Source of the DNA: Clarkia xantiana subsp. parviflora
Taxonomy: Eukaryota; Streptophyta; Magnoliopsida; Myrtales; Onagraceae
Assembly: GCA_036873135.1 (NCBI GenBank)
Contig: JAPTYO010000001.1
Span: 45,966,774-46,030,773 of the forward strand
Reading direction: 5' to 3'
DNA length: 64,000 nt
A model generated the notes under the pieces. The model saw only the letters and a list, made by a program, of their open reading frames with translations. It ran no database searches and was not told the origin of the DNA. Numbering within the stretch: the first letter of the stretch is position 1; every line of letters starts with the position of its first letter. The translations under genes and the position numbers were made by a program. Positions 34,767 to 48,200 of the stretch are shown piece after piece.

Positions 34767-35740
34767 TTTACGACATAATCAGTCGGTTGCAAGAAAGGTG
34801 GGAAACTCGATTGCAACTAAGTTAACTGAGAGAGCAACCCATGTAATGTTTGCTCAATAGCAGTGTTACTGAGTTCAGCAAACCCAGGTTTCAGTTTTTT
34901 CAGTTGAGAATAGAAGCTTATAGAGTACTATACCCTGCTGCTGTTACTGTGGTAGTAGCTGTTTCTTTTCTTCATAGTTATGTTATTATATATATACACA
35001 TTAATAACATGGTCTCCTCCCTGTACAGAAAGAAGGAAGCCAAAATTGATTTTTATAGAGATGAACTATTATTGTGCTAAGGCTCTTTAAGGTGGTGCAC
35101 GGTTGTAAATCACCCTATTTGTAAACAGGGACGAAACTAGGATTTTTGTTCAGGGTAAGAATTAAATTATGAAGAAAACATTCAATGTAACAAAATTTCA
35201 AGGGGGTAAATGTAAGATTTAAATGGTTAAATTAAAAATTATAATACTTTTTAGGGTTAAAGTTACACAAGTCAAAATTTGAGGGAGGTGATTACCCATC
35301 TGCCCTTAATAGCTCCGTGCCTCCGTCCCTGTCTATTAACAAGTTTTGACAACGGGTGTTGCTAGACCCTGTGAAAGTTTCAGTGAAATTTCTATAGAAA
35401 GTGCTAAAGGGTTCCACCAAGCACCAATACATTTGTTTCTTCAGTTTCTCTTTCATACTTTCTATTGAAATTTCACAGGAAATTTTACATGTAGAAACTT
35501 TACTCTTTGACAACGGAGGAGCAAAGTTTGTTGTAAATTAAGTGCATTTCCTGCGCATCTCGCGGGGTGATTTATCAAATATGTATAATTAACAAACTGA
35601 TATTTGATGAAATTTATACTGACTATTTGTAATATGTTGAAATACTATTTTTAAATAAAATATCAGTCTAAAATTTAAAAAAGTAAACGAAAGACTGAAA
35701 ATTTTGAACCATAAGATACTGTTACGCAAATTCACAAATA
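34767..35740. other. NCRK 3' UTR and spacer
   Basis: The first few hundred bases are likely 3' UTR. Beyond that I see no gene. Open frames here are short and unconvincing. Confidence 0.4.
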
Positions 35741-35759
35741 AATTTTAGATGCCTGTACC

Positions 35760-35945
35760 GCATGCTACCTTTGGTCGTCGGATCCGTGTCAACCGTCTGT
35801 TCTTCAACAGTTATGCCTTCGATGACCACCGGTGACATCTCGCCGGAGATAGAGATGGCTCTGCCACTACAACTGTCAGCCGCCCATACCGCCTTGTATC
35901 TTCGTTCGCCGGCTCCGCGTCAAGCGTCTATTAAAAATCAACGAA
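35760..35945 (+). other. GC-richer gene-like fragment, unrecognised
   Basis: A short GC-rich island with a 66-codon open frame in an AT-rich context. Duplicated words (CGTCGGATCCGTGTCAACCG and TCGCCGGCTCCGCGTCAAGC-like) flank it. The 35957-36172 repeat array follows directly. It may be transposon-captured sequence. No function can be given. Confidence 0.25.
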
Positions 35946-35956
35946 ATTTTAATTTC

Positions 35957-36172
35957 GATTAATTACATACATTGAATGTTGAATGGTCCGAAATGTTAAT
36001 TGCGATTAATTGCATATATTGAATCTTGAATGGTTCGAAATCAGGAAAATTCTAATTGCGATTAATTGCATACATTGAATCTTGAACGGTCTGAAATTTT
36101 AATTGCGATTAATTGTATACATTGAATCTTGAACGGTTTGAAATCAGCGAAATTTTAATTACGATTAATTGC
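35957..36172. repeat. Tandem repeat with alternating ~48 and ~57-bp units
   Basis: Four units based on ATTAATTGCATACATTGAAT, CTTGAATGGTTCGAAAT and TAATTGCG. Units 2 and 4 carry an extra ~9 bp (CAGGAAAAT/CAGCGAAAT), giving a higher-order repeat of about 105 bp. It is non-coding. Confidence 0.85.
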
Positions 36173-36384
36173 AACTTAAAAACCCTCAGCTCCCAAGTGC
36201 AATTAATGATATGGAGTTAATGACTACAAAATCCTTAGCTCAATTGTCATAAATGCATCGATTAACGTAAAAAACAAAATTCTTAGCTCCACATTCACTC
36301 TGTTATTATCTTTTTTTTTTTTTCAGAATTTATAATATATATATATATATAAATCTAAAAGTTTTGAGAATATTGGCGGTACCT

Positions 36385-36905
36385 TCATTTGCACCACATC
36401 GGAAAAAAAAAAAAAGTGATTTGAATTTTATATACGCAAAAAAATGTACACAACACAAGTATAACAAAAATTCCTCATTTTCCGAACTCAAATTAGTACA
36501 ACGGATTCAGAGTGGCTGAGTTGGTCTGATAAGGACAATCACTTGGACTTGTGACGTGACCGAATTGTGTTTAAGTCAACCCGAACCGTGATCGAGCTTG
36601 CAACAAAATGTCCCTACCAACGGGGGGATAATAACTGACATGTGAACCTGAGGAGTATTTGAAATGTAAAGTATCAACCATTGATGTTTCAAGTCACCTA
36701 TCGAGACAAAGATTATGGACTATTTCACTCCAAAGGTTTCTTATTGTTTTGTGTCGAATGATAAGAATGTTGCACACTTTAAGGGTAGATTGTGATACTC
36801 TTAATTTGTACCGAAATTCATACTTTTCTAGGCCAAACGAGAATTACGGGCTTAGTCAGTTTGAGCAGGACAAGTGATAACAGTCGCTCGAGCTTGAGGC
36901 GTAAT
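36385..36905 (+). mobile_element. Decayed TRIM copy related to 10020-10469
   Basis: The left LTR-like part begins near GCACCACATCGGAAAAA and includes TCCTCATTTTCCGAACTCAA. The centre has AACCCGAACCGTGATCGAGC, matching the interior of the intact TRIM. A purine tract AAGGGTAGA (36781-36789) precedes a right LTR with TTGTGATACTCTTAATTTGT, ACGGGCTTAGTCAG and CAGTCGCTCGAGCTTGAGGC. The ends and primer site are degraded. Confidence 0.65.
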
Positions 36906-37070
36906 AATAATTCGTTGAGCTGGGTTTGAATTTTGAACTGGTAGGTAGGTAGTATCTGCAATCACTAGCCGGTAGATCAAGAATTTGAACAATTTGACTG
37001 GTAGTTGAAGATATATAATATGAAGGTGATGATTCATGAATAGAGGGTATATGATCCAAATTCAGGTGGA

Positions 37071-37084
37071 CTTATATATAACTA
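37071..37084 (+). promoter_or_regulatory. TATA-box candidate for the CYSTM-like gene
   Basis: CTTATATATAACTAAC lies about 60 bp before the ATG of the microprotein gene, a normal spacing for a plant TATA box with a short leader. Confidence 0.5.
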
Positions 37085-37138
37085 ACTCCTAGGAAAAGCT
37101 GTTGATTGTCTGTCTAAGATCAGAGGTTCGTGACAGAC

Positions 37139-37391
37139 ATGGATCCACCACCGCCAGAGACTCCACTGCTCTCTCCGGCGCCACCTGGCGGAGGAGGAGG
37201 ATTCTTGGAAGGCTGGTAAGACTTCTAACTTAAATGATAATATTAGCATTTGACTTCTGAGCTGAGTGGAATCTATGTATATATGTTTTTGTGTTGTGGG
37301 CATGTCTGGCAGTTTGTGGTTTCTGTGCTGCTGTGGTCTGTTTGGGAGCTGCTGTCCGCCACTGTTCGAGGCGGGGCCGCCACCTCCATAG
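37139..37391 (+). CDS. Cysteine-rich transmembrane (CYSTM-like) microprotein
   Basis: Two exons, 37139-37215 and 37313-37391, joined with a split TGT codon, encode 51 residues. The N-terminus is Pro/Gly-rich (MDPPPPETPLLSPAPPGGGG). Then FLEGCLWFLCCCGLFGSCCP forms a short hydrophobic Cys-rich helix, followed by the tail PLFEAGPPPP. Layout and the F-x-E-G-C-L...CCC core match plant CYSTM/PCM proteins, small membrane-anchored peptides implicated in stress tolerance. Splice signals are canonical (GGCTG/gtaag; tctggcag/TTTG). The start is the first ATG after a TATA-like motif. Neighbours are transposons on both sides, yet the frame is intact. It could also be a related Cys-rich plant microprotein outside CYSTM. 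Confidence 0.72.
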
Positions 37392-37581
37392 TCGATTCTT
37401 CAACCGGCTATTTCCATGGTTTTGTTTTCATTTCAAGAAGGAGCTTGGTTTAAGCTTTAGTATGAATAAATCAATCAATCGATTGGTGTACGATATTACT
37501 TACATTTACATTCCTCAGCTTGCTTGTTTGGTGTGACGTTGATTTTCATGTGTAAGCAAGTAACTTCTAAATAAAACATAT

Positions 37582-38189
37582 GGGTTAAATGGTTAGAGTT
37601 TAAATAAATTGTTAACAACATATAAACTGTATAAAGTTTATCGTATGAGAATTTGGTATATGAAGTTTAAAATGTTGATATGGAATGTCTGAAGTTTCAG
37701 TTTTGTTGAAATATGATGTCTTCGTCCAAATTTGCAGTTAAAATTGACAGGACTTGGTTATATGCTTATCACATGACCCGATAAAAAAAAATCTCAAAAT
37801 TGCCCCTAGTTGGGTGGTGGCCGACCGGAATAGGGTGGTGGCCAATCGGAGTTGGGTGGTGGCCGGTCGTCGGTCGGAGTAGGATGGTGGCCGGTCAGAA
37901 TTGTGTGGTGGCCAGTCGCTGGAGTTGTGGTGGCGGTGACCGGAGTTTTGGTGGTGGTCAATGGGCCGAGTAGGGTGGTGGCCGGCCGGAGTACACATAA
38001 CAGTATAAAGTACAATTTTGACATTTCACATCATTATGCCAATTTTAACAGCAAATTTGAATGGAAAACCAAATTTCAACAAAAGTGAAACTTTTAGACA
38101 TTCCATATTAACATTTTAAACTTCAGACATCAAAATCTCATATGGGGCAAACTTCAGACAGTTTATACTATATAGGGGTTCTTAACCTT
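37582..38189. mobile_element. Mutator-like MITE with GGTGGCCGG minisatellite core
   Basis: The left end GGGTTAAATGGTTAGAGTTT and right end, read inward, AAGGTTAAGAACCCCTATAT are flanked by the 14-bp direct repeat TAAATAAAACATAT (37568-37581 and 38190-38203). The subterminal parts contain inverted TGAAGTTTCAGTTTTGTTGA and TTCAACAAAAGTGAAAC. The core (about 37805-37995) is a degenerate array of GTGGTGGCCGGtCGGAGT-type units. It is non-coding and belongs with elements at about 40530-41025, 62444-63370 and 63605-64000. Confidence 0.75.
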
Positions 38190-39357
38190 TAAATAAAACA
38201 TATGGGTATATTATTTTTTAGAATTTCGGTGCATCTTTTAGTTGAATCTTAAATTTGACTGTATTTTCGTTAAATAATTTTATTTTGTGCAGTTTAGTAT
38301 TTTAATTTATATCTCTAATTTTTTATTATTACAACTCTAAATATTTCCAATCGGACCTTAGTCATTATGTCACAATTGACTTAGCCAAAGTCCAGCTCAT
38401 GATTGGGTCAGACCATGGTTAGGGTCGGCAAAAGTTAGGGATATAAATTGGATGACTGAACTGTACAAAATAAAAAACATTTAATAGTCAAACTTAACAT
38501 TCTACTAACAGATGCACCTAAAGTCTACAAATTGCAAATATATTGCACTAAAAGTCAAATTTAATCAAACATACATTGTACCAAAAGAACATATAACATA
38601 TATATAAAGCTTAGTCAAGTAAATTAATAGCTTTTATTTTTTATTTATATCTCGGGAATTAATTTTAACTAGTGTTTTGAAAATTGGACCGATATCTAAC
38701 CGGTGAGATGTCCAGTTCGCGGTCCGACAGATCTGATCGGGTTCAACCCGGTTCGACCGGCCATGCATTAAAAAAACTGCATGGAAATATCCCTATTCTG
38801 GAGTCTTCGATTGAATCCTAAAAAAAATCTAATCTCCGATCTTCTTCTTTCCTTGACCGAACAAAAATCTTTTTCTTCTTTTTTTTCCTTTTTAAAGTTA
38901 AATGGTTACGAACATGGAAATCAACTCCCGCCAACTGAAGGATGAAGAAAACCGCCTTCATGGAAATCATGGAACGCTTTCAGATGAAGGATTTTGACAT
39001 TCGCCTACTCCTCCTAGTTCATCCTGATTTTGCCGGAGATGTCAGATGAAGGAATAAGGATCCTCCCATTCCGATACTTCAAAGGCCTTAAACTGTTGCT
39101 TTCTCGACTCGTAGTCGAAAAAGAGGAGGGCACGGCAAGAAGAGGATGGAAACCACCCAAGTTCATCTCGATCCACCGAAGATTTCAATTTGACGGCGAT
39201 CCTCCTCTTTCGACACTTCGAAGGTCTTAAATTGTCGCATCCTCGATTCATAGTTGAAAATGAGGGCGCAGCGAGCAGAGGAGGGCGGTCTCGAGCAGAA
39301 GAGGGCGTGGCAAGCATAGAAGGAGGCGTTGAAGGTAGTTAGGTTCTTGCGGCGGGA

Positions 39358-40089
39358 CAAGCAGAGAGGCTAGGGCAGCTCGAGTTGCAATTCTCCTTGC
39401 CACCCATTTGAATGTGGCTAATATTATCATTGAAGGAGATTGTAAAAATATCATCGATATTCTTCAAGGCTCATCATTGAAAGTACTTAAATCTCATAAA
39501 TGAGGATGATTCAAGATTGAAGATGAACACCAGATTCAGAGAGATTCAAAGAGAATAACAGAAACAGAATTCATTCATTCATTGAAAAGTTAGTTACAGT
39601 TAGTTAGGTGTAGGTATTTATAGGAAACCTAAAATACTAATATTACACAAAGGTCCTCAGACTTGTAACCAATATGTACTCTAGTATGTACACTATCAAT
39701 ACATATCAAGTAAGTAACTAATACAATGATATATCTCTATCAATCATCAACAGATTGGCAGCATAGGAATGTAATTGATGACGTCTTATTGCTCCATCCG
39801 TGCAGCTCTCAACTGAAGGCTCAATTCATCAGAAGAGAATGAAATGTACCAGCTCATACTTTGGATTCTTTTGCTTCCCGCATTCGTGATTTCTCTCTTC
39901 CGTTCTTCCTGCTTTGTGGTTTGCCTTCTCAGGTCTTCATTGCTCTTGAAGTAGATAGTAGTTTAGTTCCATGTTTTAGTTGTAGTTGCTTGTTTTACGT
40001 TATTATGGTTTTATAGCCGTGCTTGTTTGTAATTGCTACTTAGCATTGTTCTCTTCAATGAATGTTTTACCCAGCAAAAAAAAAAAAAA
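39358..40089 (+). mobile_element. 5'-truncated LINE with poly-A tail and 15-bp TSD
   Basis: Target duplication GTTCTTGCGGCGGGA sits at 39343-39357 and 40090-40104, and the element ends in a poly-A of about 13. It encodes the end of an RNase H domain: RVAILLATHLNVANIIIEGD and CKNIIDILQG before the LTR insertion, then DWQHRNVIDDVLLLHPCSSQ and a decayed HTLDSFASRIRDFSLPFF tail. A stop after FIRRE shows it is dead. It is interrupted by a solo LTR at 39478-39742. Confidence 0.85.
39478..39742. mobile_element. 265-bp solo LTR
   Basis: Starts TGAAAGTACTTAAATC and ends ATATCTCTATCA, flanked by ATCAT at 39473-39477 and 39743-39747. Removing it rejoins the LINE RNase H reading frame. The internal GTAGGTATTTATAGG could be the LTR TATA region. 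Probably Copia-type by size and style, but the family is not proven. Confidence 0.8.
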
Positions 40090-40529
40090 GTTCTTGCGGC
40101 GGGAATGATGAAGGTTAAATGGCACTCTCTGCTAGTTAGGTTTTTTTTTTTTTTGGTAAAGCTTCTACTTTTTTTTTGGCCAATGGTAAAGCTTTTACTT
40201 AGGTTTACGTTTTGTTGCTTATGTTTAATTGAATTAAGTTTTATCCGGTCAGACGACCGATACGGTTATTCAGTTCCAATCTGGTTGATCGGGTTTTATC
40301 TGACCAACAGGGTTTGATCTACATCCAAATTTTTACTTGAACCAAACCGGTTTTACATCTAATTCACAGTCCAACCCGGCCCGGTTTCAGAACACTAATT
40401 TTAATATTTTGCGAGTATGGTAGTTAATTAACAGACCTTCCGTACCTAAAACTGATGACCAATTCAGAAATTCCAAAATCGGGTGCTTTATGAATTAAAT
40501 ATATTTTTTTGGCCAAGCTTTATGAATTA

Positions 40530-41025
40530 AATTATTAGATTAAAATCTGAAGGTTGGAGTTTCACTTGTTAATATGAGGTGTCTGAAGTTTCAACTTTGT
40601 TGAAATTTGGTTTTCCATCTATTTTTCAGGTTAAATTTAACAAATTTGTGTGAAATGACACGTTTGTCCTTTTAGTATTTTTTTATTTACTACTTTATTT
40701 GAGAAAATGTGAAATGACAAAATTACCCCTGGAGTCAAACAATGAGGATGAGACTTTTTTTTTTCTATGATGGGTATTTTTAACTTTTCATTCGAGCATT
40801 TGACTGTTGAATAATGGCATTTTTGGGATGTTTTTTTTGTTCAGGTCACGTGGTCATCACATGACTAATTTGTGTTTGACTTAACAACAAAACAGACGGA
40901 GACACTAAATTTCAACAAAACTGAAACCTCAGACAATTCATATCAACATCTGAAACTCCAGACACCAAAATCTCACAATGGCCAAACTTTGAACAGTTTA
41001 TTTGAACAGTTTATAAGTTCTTAAC
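40530..41025. mobile_element. Decayed copy of the GGTTAAGAACC Mutator-like MITE family
   Basis: The left part has GAGGTGTCTGAAGTTTCAAC and TTGTTGAAATTTGG. The right part has the inverted CCAAATTTCAACAAAACTGA-like and AAACTCCAGACACC segments, ending GTTTATAAGTTCTTAACCC. The left terminus is degraded. It lacks the GC-rich minisatellite of its relatives. Confidence 0.6.
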
Positions 41026-44130
<3,105 letters not shown>

Positions 44131-44133
44131 GAG

Positions 44134-44203
44134 AATGGCGCGGAGTGCCAAAAACGCTATTGAAGCCAGTTTCTACGCCTACAATACCGCCCTTAAAATG
44201 GTA
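44134..44203 (+). other. Orphan exon-like coding fragment
   Basis: An ATG opens MARSAKNAIEASFYAYNTAL followed by KM, ending at a possible donor (AAAATG then gtatct). Composition is gene-like in an AT-rich background. No continuing exon was found, so it may be a gene relic, a non-coding RNA exon or chance. Confidence 0.25.
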
Positions 44204-44523
44204 TCTTGAGTGTGAGAAAAATAAACCAGTGAAAGAAACGCTTCCCCATTTCTTAATACAACATTAATACTATAATTTCGGGTTGAAAACATTAACCTTA
44301 AATCTTATTTTAAAGAATATGTTTTCAGCGAAATTCGAATTTAGTTCGTTCTAGTAACTCGTTTTACAAGTTGGTCCAATCGTTATTGAGTTAACGCATT
44401 CTTCATTTATCCTTCCTCCCTCTGCTGGATTTTTTTTTTTTAAATAATAAAAGTTTTTATAGCAATTCAATTAAAAACTATTAAGTGTGTTTTAACTTTA
44501 CCATTTTAAGATTCACTTTTAGA

Positions 44524-44832
44524 CAGTGTTTTAAAATCGAACGGCCACAGCGATCAGACTGGATTGAACCGTGAACCGGTCATACTATTGTTCCAGTCGA
44601 GCAAAAGTCCGAAACACACACTAAACATGATCCAATCAGTGAATTGGTAGTCAATCCGATCGATTTTCGAAAAATTGGTACTTATTAGTTGGTTCGAAAA
44701 TTACATGGTCAACAAAAATCCTTAAACCATTAAATCCTACTCCCTAACTCGATACGGCCCTGTACTTGATCGAACCAGAAACCAAGTACCTAGCTGGTTC
44801 GTTTGGTGTCCGGTTCAATTTTAAAACAATAC
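44524..44832. mobile_element. Small hAT-like MITE (CAGTGTTTTAAAAT ends)
   Basis: The left end CAGTGTTTTAAAATCGAACG pairs with the right end read inward, GTATTGTTTTAAAATTGAAC. The inside has AACCGG/CCGGTT words. Its ends resemble those of 38670-40397. The target duplication was not resolved. Confidence 0.5.
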
Positions 44833-45195
44833 TTTAACGGTTTTAAAAGAAAAAAATTCATAAAACAGTGTAATAGTTGGCATGATATTAATTATTAGCT
44901 TAGTCTAAACAATAAGTTCACATAAAAATTGGACATTCTCTCTATAATGCCATTAATTAGTGATTAATATGGAAATTAATTGGTTAGTCTCATAATGAAA
45001 AAACTCATTTCCTATAGAAATTTTATTCTAAAACAAAAAAAAGTGTGTAGAAAATTGCACAAAAAATAATAATGCAACTATATATATTTTTTAATGATGA
45101 TATTGAGGGAGACGTTTTGGCCATGTGACCCTTTATTTTAATTACCATTACAGTTGCTCACTTCACTCAATTCATTTTCTTTACTTACACTTTGC

Positions 45196-45211
45196 GTATA
45201 TAATATAAAGT
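45196..45211 (+). promoter_or_regulatory. TATA-box candidate for the GT2-like gene
   Basis: GTATATAATATAAAG lies about 65 bp upstream of the ATG at 45272, with an unremarkable short leader between. Confidence 0.55.
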
Positions 45212-45271
45212 GGCACGAGATCCATTGCTGTATCCAACAAATCTGATTTTATCTTCCATTGATTACCAGAA

Positions 45272-48200
45272 ATGGGCTTAGTCCGTAACGCTACAATGAG
45301 GAGCGGGGAATACTTGGAAGGGATGATAAGCGACTACGCCGGCAGAAACTCCGGCAATAAGCCAAAGCCGCCGCCGCCTTTGCAACGGCCAACCTCGGCG
45401 AGGCTGGTGACGGTGCTGACGTTCCTCCAGTTCACGTTCGCAGTCTACGCCACCTTCTTGCTTTACTACATGAGCCCGACGGTGGACCTACGCGCCGGAG
45501 CGGATTTCACGTGGGCGACCCGCATTGCGACGCAGTGGAAGCAGCTCGTCGTTCCGCCGCACGTGGTGAGCCGCAACTCGCTCCGGCTGGTTCAGGAAGA
45601 CGGCGGTGTCCGGATGCCGGTGGAGGTGTGCGAGTATGAGAAGATAGAGTTTGAGCAGAAGAAGTCGAGCGATGCGGCCATGATCAAGATCAAGACGGAG
45701 CTGTATAGCGAAGTTTTGAAGTTCCAGAGGGAGAAATTAGCGACGGAGACGCTGCCGGAGCTGATGGCGATGAAGTCTAAGTGGGACATGAAGGTTTGAA
45801 ATTTTTCTTTTAAGCTATCACTTACCTCTTAACTTTTATAAAAGTTTAAAAATAGAAATACAGTTTTAAGTATAACTTATTTTATTAATTGGTATCCTAA
45901 ATTTAAAATATTGATGTTTGGTGTTTTATGTATCATATTAGTTAATTTTCAAATTTCTCTTAAAATTGATAAATATATAATTTTTAAGCATCCAATATGT
46001 CTAAACCATGATCAACAAATTTTATATTTTACAAAAGTGGAAAATAATATATTTTTGTTACTTAAAACGTAAATTTTAACGCTAAAATCAGCTGAAGAAA
46101 TGGAAAACAACAAATATAATAGTTAGGACACAGAAAATCAACATTTTTAAATCTTGGACAACAATTAGTACAATTAGTTACGACTATTTTTATGCTCTTA
46201 ACTTTTTTTTTAATAAATCTTAAGGTTAAAAGTAAATGTATGATTTATTTAATATATAAAGTTAAAATATTTTAAGTCATAGATAAAGATAAATAAGTTC
46301 AGTATTTATATTTTAATATTCTCACTATGTGTTGCCTGAAATATAATGCTTTTGAAAGTCTTAGCATGTAAAACTTTTTTTAAAATTGGGATTTAACTTG
46401 ATGATGCTTAAATTTGAACTTGTGTTTATATATCATGTGAAATTTTAAACGGGCCACGAGAACTCGTTTATACCATGTAAAATTTTGAACGAACGATTTT
46501 TCCCTTTATATGGACTGAAATATTTTCTAACGCTCATCACGTGAAATATTTTCTAACACTCATCACGTGAAACTTGTGTTTAACATGAGTTTTAACTTGT
46601 CGAAACGAACAATTTCCCCTTTATTTATGTGGCGTGAAACATTTTCTAACTCACGTCACGTGAAACTTGTTTTTAACTTATCGTTACGAAAATTCGAACT
46701 TACGCGTTCTCATACCACCATATAAGATATCATCTAAGATTTAAAAAGGACCACTTTTCCCATTATGTGGACTGAATTCTTCTAAGGTTTATCACCTTAA
46801 ACTTTTTTAATATTTAACATTGTGGAGATTCGAATTTGCGCATAAATTGTTAAACATGCCACCTTTCCTTTTAAGCGGGTTGAAATATTTTAAAGATATA
46901 TGTCGTGAAACTTAAAAAAAAAAGTTTAAAAATAAGCGATGCGGAAATTCAAACCAGTACTATGTATAATGTGATTTTTTTTTAATTATTCACTACTAAT
47001 TGTAATAAAAGGTGTTAATACATAATTTAATATTTATATGTCCACCAGATTCCGGCGCCGGCAAGACCCAAAATCACCGTCATCCTGAACCATTTCAAAA
47101 GAAAGACACTATGCGCGCAGCTGGATTCTCTCCTCCACCAAACACTCCCTTTCCACCAAGTCTGGGTGCTCTCCTTCGGCAGCCCTAACGAGGTCTCTCT
47201 CCGGCTCATCACCGAGAGCTACAACGACTCCAGAATCAGCTTCATCAGCTCCACCTACGACTTCAAGTACTACGGCAGGTTCCAGATGGCCCTGCAAACG
47301 CCGGCCGATCTTGTGTACATCCTCGACGACGACATGATCCCCGGCACCAAGATGTTGGAAATCTTAGCACACGTGGCGGGGACGGAAAAGTATAAGAACT
47401 CCGTTCTGGGGAGCATCGGGAGGATACTTCCGTTCCGGCAGAAGGATTTCACGTTCCCGAGTTATAGGAAGTTCCGGTCGAAAGAGGCGGGGCTGTACTT
47501 GCCTGATCCGGCGTATGATATTACGGTGGACAGGGTTGTTCAGGTGGATTTCTTGTCGAGTTCGTGGTTTTTGTCGGCGGAGCTAGTCAAGACGTTGTTT
47601 ATTGAGACGCCGTTCACTTTCATGACCGGAGAGGATCTCCACCTCAGGTACGTAATTGCTATTAAAAGTTTTTTTTTTTAATTACTAGTTTAGTTTTGTG
47701 GACAGATTATTAGCTTTATTTTTATTTATTTTTTTACAATTTGCTAAGGTTTTGTTTGTAGAAAATTTGTTTATTATCTAATTGTCCACAAGTGAAACCA
47801 AAAATAAGAAATTTCCACAAAGTAAAATCAAACTAACAAATTGTAAAAAAAAAAAATAATAATAAAATAATGATATCTTGCAGCTTCAGTTTCGGCTAGA
47901 TTCCGGGTCCAAATGAGATATTATCTATATGTTAATCTAAGCTTATTTTTATGTACCGTTGTTCAGCTACCAGCTCCAGAAGTATATGAACGCAGGTTCA
48001 TTCGTGCTCCCGGTGGATCCAAAAGACAAGGAAACCTGGGGAGACAGCGAGCACCGACTGGCCTACGTCTCAGAAACAACTGTAATCTTCAAGGACATTG
48101 TCCAGGTTAAAGACGCAACCAATTGCCCCTGAACTTTTTGTATTATGAAATTCTTTATTTAAAATATTCTAATTTTCGTTTTTACTCTTTTAAAGTTTTA

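Larger units (their letters stand above)
38670..40397. mobile_element. hAT-like element hosting a LINE and a solo LTR
   Basis: The ends are TAGTGTTTTGAAAATTGGAC and, read inward from the right, TAGTGTTCTGAAACCGGGCC. They are flanked by ATTTTAAC (38662-38669) and ATTTTAAT (40398-40405), an 8-bp duplication with one mismatch. Inside, about 39058-39130 and 39198-39270 form an imperfect duplication (GATCCTCC...CGACACTTCGAAGG type). A LINE (39358-40089) is nested in it. No transposase is present. Confidence 0.7.

Noticed and set aside
35957..36172. Array that superficially resembles a CRISPR array
   Set aside because: It is an alternating 48/57-bp tandem repeat with no constant repeat plus unique spacer design, in a plant genome.
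37738..38088. Open frames rich in His/Pro/Thr or Gly/Val
   Set aside because: They come from the GTGGTGGCCGG minisatellite inside a MITE, on both strands.
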